64,000 bases of DNA from Delphinapterus leucas (lineage: Eukaryota > Chordata > Mammalia > Artiodactyla > Monodontidae), in NCBI RefSeq assembly GCF_002288925.2, contig NW_022098045.1:7369218-7433217 (forward strand), given 5' to 3'. A program made the translations under genes and the position numbers. Positions within the stretch are counted from its first letter, which is position 1, and each line of letters begins with the position of its first letter. Under the pieces are notes generated by a model. It saw nothing but the letters and a program-made list of their open reading frames with translations. It had not been told where the DNA came from and made no database searches. Below are positions 59,649 to 64,000 of this stretch, piece after piece.

Positions 59649-60749
59649 ATACAAATCCTCTTTTACTAGTAATCAGAACACAAAAGGATTTAGTATGGCC
59701 AAAAAAAAATAATAAAGATGTGTCATCTTAAAGGACTTTTCTGAATTCAGGCATTTCTTTCCTTTTACAACTATGATTATATTCAGTGTTTTGTGTGTCC
59801 TGTACCAAAAGCCTGCACTAATTTGAGCTTTGTGAGAATGGATCATTTATTACAATATACTCCAAATACTAGTTTAACTTGCATAAAGCAAGTTAAGATT
59901 ACAGATTCTTCACAATTTTCAGAGATTGAGAGCCTTTATAGAATTACTCTAGGTTTAACTATAAATCATTTATTTAAAATGGGACAGAGAAGCCCACTGA
60001 TTTGATATCTCTCCCTCTAGACCTCATTTAACTAGGAAAATAAACAAAAAGCTTTTCTCATTTCATCTCACAGAAATTTGTGAAGTAGTGGCTTGACATA
60101 TGGCATGTCAGGTGTGAGGGACAGTAGCCACTTCACCTCCTATTTCCATTTCGCCGACTTCTCCAGCTAATTTCTTAAAAGTACAGAAATATGTTTGTTC
60201 AATAAGGAGAACTAGGTCAAATACACCAAAGTTGCTAATTTTTGCGAGCTTCTCCAACATGAAATATTATATAAAGTTGTATTGGTATTGTTTGTAGCCA
60301 GAAGCTCTGATTAAACAATAAAGACTCTTTTAAAGAGCTATAGCACAGTAGGCCTGTGAGAAGAACCTTTTTTTCCCCTAATGATATATTACTGTTTAAA
60401 AAAGAAATCTGGGCTTTTGGCTCTCATTACCAATTTGCATGCTGTTTTGCATACATTTACATATGACATTCCTGAGCCCCTAATTCCAAATATGCGAAGT
60501 AAAATAAAATTAATTAAATAGGGTACATGACTACAGTTGAATTCCAACTCGATGGGAAGGGCATGGCACACACATACAAAATACATAACAGATTTAAAAA
60601 CCAATCATTCTAATTGCATTCCAGATGAAGAGCCAGTAACCCTGAAGCTGAAGATGGCTATGCCTCAATTCTTCTTGACAGAGGGCTTGCTAGGGACTCC
60701 TTTGGCATATCCTGCCTTTCTGGCTCTCCTAGTCACATCTATTAGAGGT

Positions 60750-60960
60750 CACATCATCGTCATCATTATCATCAGTCTGCATTTTTAACATTTGTACATG
60801 TACATACATGATCTCATTTGATTTTCACATCAATCCTCTGAGGGAAATAACAAGAAATTATTTTCCTTAATTCAGAAATGTAGAACCTGAGAGCAAGAGA
60901 GGTTAAATAATTTCCCCAGAAATATGTTTACAGTAAGCAGCAAAGTTGGGGGAAAAAAAG
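60750..60960 (-). mobile_element. MIR SINE, minus
   Basis: ATGATCTCATTTGATTTTCA, CATCAATCCTCTGAGGGAAA, AGAGCAAGAGAGGTTAAATA, TTTCCCCAGAAATATG: reversed MIR. Confidence 0.65.
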
Positions 60961-61289
60961 CTGGGATAGTCTACAGTTTACTCCAAATTTTGTGTTCTTT
61001 CCTCTACTCCAAGATGCTTTCCCTATCTCCTCCATCCTAGCTTTGCAAATTAGATTACAGCTGATCAGTGTTTTTGTATTTATTACCCCTTTCCCCAAGC
61101 TCTTCTGGGGCTCCCTTATGTAGCCTTTTTCCTTCCATCACTTCATATTCTTAATATTTTAATTTATTCTCTATTTCACTTCCTTGACTTGTTTTAAGAA
61201 AAAGATCTTATAAACTCATTTGTGCTCCAATGTTTATGACTTAATGTACTACAAAGCAATCTTACTTCAGCAAACTTAATGGACACATA
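60961..61289. other. No gene seen
   Basis: Unassigned AT-rich DNA between the MIR and the L2. Confidence 0.55.
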
Positions 61290-61850
61290 TTTATGAATTT
61301 ATTGAGAATCTATTATATGCCAAGCACTTCTCTAGATTTTGGGTACAACAACACGGAACAGAACAGTTAAAATATATTGCCCTCTTGGAACTTAAATTTT
61401 AGGGTCAGGTGAAGTGGAGATAGGCAATAAATAAACTGTAAAGTATATCGAATGCTATGGTATATTGATTATAATGCTATAGAAAAAACGCAAGAAGAAA
61501 GAGGATAAGGAGTACCAGATTTTGGTTGAGATTCGCTGAGTTTTAAATAAAGCATTCAAGGAACGCCTTGATGAGAAAGTGACATTTGAGCGATGACGTG
61601 GGGGGGTAGGAAGTGAGCTCTCTAGAAGTCTGGGGGAAGACTCTTCTGGTCATGTGGAAGAGCAAACAAAGTTTCTGAGACAGGAGTACAACTAGCATAT
61701 TCAAAGAACAGCAAGGAGACCATTGTGGCCATTGGAAGGACTTGTGCTTTTAACCAAATGGGGAGGAGCAAGTTCCTTCTTCCTCTAACTTTGCGGTCTC
61801 CCCCTAGGAACCTCTCTCCCCTACTGACCAAATCTAGTATTATCATATGC
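61290..61850 (-). mobile_element. L2 LINE fragment, minus
   Basis: Reversed L2 3' sequence: TTATTGAGAATCTATTATAT, GCCAAGCACTTCTCTAGATT, GCCCTCTTGGAACTTAAATT, GAGAAAGTGACATTTGAGCG, AAGAACAGCAAGGAGACCAT. The next expected L2 block (AGGATCACTCTAGCTATTTT) appears at 62877-62965, after the MLT1 LTR sequence, so the LTR seems to have split this element. Confidence 0.75.
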
Positions 61851-61854
61851 TATA

Positions 61855-62160
61855 ACCCAGCACTATCACCACAAACTGGAGTATAGAAGAGTGAGTTGAG
61901 ATCTGAGAGAAAATTGCCCACAATCAGCACAACTCTCTTTCTTCACCCTTGAAGCTGGGCTGGCTACATGACTTGCTTGACCAATAGAATTTGGCAAATT
62001 ATATTATTTGATTGTCAAAGGTAATCTCAAGAGGCAGCTTTTACTTTTGCTCACTTTGGTTGCTACCTTGAGATCACCATGTACTGAAGCCAGTCTATAA
62101 AGTCTTAGAGGATGAGAAGCCACATGAAGGAGAGCCAAGGCATCCCAGGGGCCATCTTGG
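61855..62160 (+). mobile_element. MLT1-family LTR, left part
   Basis: Reads GACTTGCTTGACCAATAGAA, GAGGCAGCTTTTACTTTTGC, GATGAGAAGCCACATGAAGG and ends near GGGCCATCTTGGAT. This is the 5' half of an MLT1-type LTR. The matching 3' half lies at 62590-62870. The 430 bp between (62160-62590) is not recognised; it may be a further insertion or divergent LTR sequence. Confidence 0.6.
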
Positions 62161-62589
62161 ATCTGTCGGTTCCCATTGGGAACTAGAGGTATGTGCTCAG
62201 CTATATTTCAGGATTGCTACACATGAGGGCTGCTGTGTGATTTCTGTTATTCTCCTCAATGAAGAGGAGTGTCTAATGCAGTGCTCCTGTCTCTAGCTCA
62301 CCATTGTATGAGAAACAGATGTCTTAATAATTTGAATAACTTGTCTTTTTAGTAAGCAGATCTCTGGATCACAAGGAATGCAGCTAAGGGATCATATCTA
62401 TATCTGGACCAAGTGCAGATTGTGGGATAGTGGAGTTTGAGCCTGATGCTGTAGTAATGGGATGAGAGTTAGAGGAGAGGGGTGAGCAATTTTTTTGTAT
62501 GTGTGAGGAATGGAAATAATTGTTATCAGAGGGTAGACTGTGATCGATTGAAAAACATGGCTGCATTATTTTGTATCGCCGTTCATCAA
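62161..62589. other. Unrecognised insert between the MLT1 LTR parts
   Basis: About 430 bp that does not read as MLT1 and is not a family I know. Either a separate insertion or strongly diverged LTR sequence. Confidence 0.4.
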
Positions 62590-62870
62590 CATGTGTGGTC
62601 TAGCTAGTCTAGACTACTGGAGAATGAAAGGATGTGTGGAAAACTGAAGTTCCCTAACCAACAGCTATACCAACCCTCAGACCTGTGAGTAAGGCTGTCT
62701 TGGATCTTCCAGCCCAACTGGAAGTCTCCAGCTGAATGCAGCTGCAGGAGTAAGCCCAGATGAAACCATCAGAGGAACAGCCCAGCCAGCCCACAGAATC
62801 AGGAGAAATAATAAATCATTGTTGTTTTAACTCACTAAGTTTTGGGATGTTTTGACTCACAATGGCAGCC
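62590..62870 (+). mobile_element. MLT1-family LTR, right part
   Basis: Reads GACCTGTGAGTAAGGCTGTC, TTGGATCTTCCAGCCCAACT, GCTGAATGCAGCTGCAGGAG, ACAGAATCAGGAGAAATAAT and TTGTTTTAACTCACTAAGTT, the standard MLT1 3' half with polyadenylation region. Its first 60 bp partly repeat the GATGAGAAG region of the left part, so the two parts may be separate LTR copies. Confidence 0.65.
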
Positions 62871-62876
62871 AATAAG

Positions 62877-62965
62877 CACCATTTTAATAGGATCACTCTA
62901 GCTATTTTGTTTAAGGTTGTCTATAAGGGGCAAGGGTAGGGAAAATATGATAGGAATTGGAGAAG
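62877..62965 (-). mobile_element. L2 LINE continuation, minus
   Basis: Reads TTTTAATAGGATCACTCTAG, TATAAGGGGCAAGGGTAGGG, the stretch that follows the 61290-61850 piece in a whole L2. Assigned from order and orientation. Confidence 0.5.
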
Positions 62966-63209
62966 GTAGAGAAGCATAAAGACAAATCAAACATAATCCC
63001 TTCCCTCAAGCTTAAACTGTAAATTTAATTTTAAGAGACATACAAGATTTAAAGCAAAGAAATGGATCTATGATGGTGGATATTAAGGCAACAAGAAGTG
63101 AATAAGAAAAGGTGATTTTTAAGACCAGGATTATTACCAGTGTCCCTAAAATTAGACAATGCATAAACTATGCATAAAACACTGACTACAGTTTCTGGGA
63201 AAATAGCAT

Positions 63210-63432
63210 AATAATAAAAATTATACATATCATTTGAATGTATTAACTCATATAATCCTCACAATAACCTGTATGAAAGAATATATTCTGAACCCCATGT
63301 TATAGGTGAAGAAATGTGAGGTTAAGTAACTTACCCCTGTTTTATAGCTAGTAAGAATTGGAGCTGGAGTTCAAACCCAGGCAGACCTGAAATTCTAGAG
63401 TCTGTGTTCTGAACCATTCACTATGCTATACT
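63210..63432 (-). mobile_element. MIR SINE, minus
   Basis: GTATTAACTCATATAATCCT, CACAATAACCTGTATGAAAG, GAGGTTAAGTAACTTACCCC, GGAGTTCAAACCCAGGCAGA, TTCTGAACCATTCACTATGC: well-preserved reversed MIR. Confidence 0.85.
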
Positions 63433-63719
63433 TCAAAGCCAAAGAAGACCTTGGGGGAAGGTCTCAGTTAAGTACCTGACATTTATTGAATTTTTATTTT
63501 TACTGGATTACTATTAAGCATATTACATTTTATTGGATTCTTGATGTGTAGGCACAAGCTCTTTATTTTTTGTCCTTAAAATTATCCCATTTAATAGTTA
63601 ACTGTGAGACTCAGTCTACCTATAATGGGTAGAAAAAAGTGACGAAGAATTTTCTAGAGCAGCTGATACTTGAGTTAGGTATTGTAGAAAGAGCAAGCGA
63701 AAAATATCTTTCAAACTTC

Positions 63720-63990
63720 TGTGCACATCCAAATCCTATCTAGCTTTCAAATCCCAATATAGAGATGTTTTCTACAAAGACAGTTCTGATTTTCCCCACC
63801 CTGAAGTAATTGCTTTCTTCTGAATTTCCTGAGCAATAAATGTCTTTTAGAATATATGTGCTGTCGTATCTGATGTTTGCTTACAGATATGCTGTATCTC
63901 TTTTCAGATGGAATCCAGGTCTGATTTACGTTTGTATTTCTTTTGTTGCCAGTGGGATGAGTGGATAGATGGGTGGAAGAATGAATGTAT
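63720..63990 (+). mobile_element. L2 LINE 3' end, plus
   Basis: CATCCAAATCCTATCTAGCT, TTTTCCCCACCCTGAAGTAA, TGGAATCCAGGTCTGATTTA and a closing ATGAGTGGATAGATGGGTGG plus GAATGAATG-type tail, as at L2 3' ends. Runs to the window edge. Confidence 0.55.
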
Positions 63991-64000
63991 GATTAGAGGA

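Larger units (their letters stand above)
54838..60749. other. Long repeat-poor interval, no gene seen
   Basis: Apart from simple repeats, a 27-bp tandem duplication and a 15-bp inverted repeat (listed separately), I recognise no gene or named transposon in nearly 6 kb. Confidence 0.5.

Overview
This is a gene-poor stretch of nuclear DNA from a mammal, almost certainly a cetacean (whale or dolphin). The best clue is a set of tRNA-derived SINEs of the cetacean/hippo CHR families: four CHR-2-type copies (near 11.1, 26.8, 34.8 and 41.4 kb) and two CHR-1-type copies (9.7 and 54.4 kb). Most still have a poly(A)-type tail and target-site duplications. Around them lies the usual mammalian background: MIR, L2, old L1, a HAL1-like element, MaLR (MLT1-type) LTRs, hAT-type DNA transposon remnants, endogenous retrovirus pol remnants and microsatellites. 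Family names are recognised by eye from known consensus features and were not checked by a search.

One gene-derived locus can be named. On the minus strand at 36051-36742 is an intronless relic of NAA11, the testis-type paralogue of the N-terminal acetyltransferase catalytic subunit NAA10. Its full reading span is kept (693 nt once a one-base deletion is counted, 230 codons plus stop). It is broken by a nonsense codon at Trp38, a frameshift near codon 50-51, nonsense codons at 161 and 195, and loss of the first two residues of the acetyl-CoA-binding RRLGLA motif. A GC-rich block with ETS, CCAAT and CRE-like motifs still sits upstream. NAA11 places the window in the region matching human 4q21.21, where NAA11 also lies in a gene desert.

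Layout: 0-9 kb is unannotated DNA with MIR and L2 pieces. 9.7-12.9 kb has a CHR-1 SINE, a CHR-2 SINE and an L1 3' end. 14.7-20.3 kb is a dense repeat block: an MLT1-type LTR, a HAL1-like element interrupted by another old repeat that itself holds a processed pseudogene (17116-17458), an L1 3' end with target duplications, and an ERVL-type integrase remnant. 20.3-34 kb is mostly unique AT-rich DNA with L2, MIR, one CHR-2 and two hAT relics. 34.6-38.4 kb has two old L1 pieces flanking the NAA11 relic. 38.4-50 kb has an ERV reverse-transcriptase remnant, a CHR-2 SINE, an L1 broken by an MLT1 LTR, and an L1 endonuclease-region relic. 50-64 kb has a MaLR LTR, an L1 3' end, a CHR-1 SINE, a 15-bp-armed perfect inverted repeat, and an L2 broken by MLT1 LTR sequence.

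I found no intact protein-coding gene, no structural RNA gene and no CRISPR array. The longest open frames (up to 159 codons) are chance or repeat-derived. No new biological system is evident; the strongest lead is the decay of NAA11.
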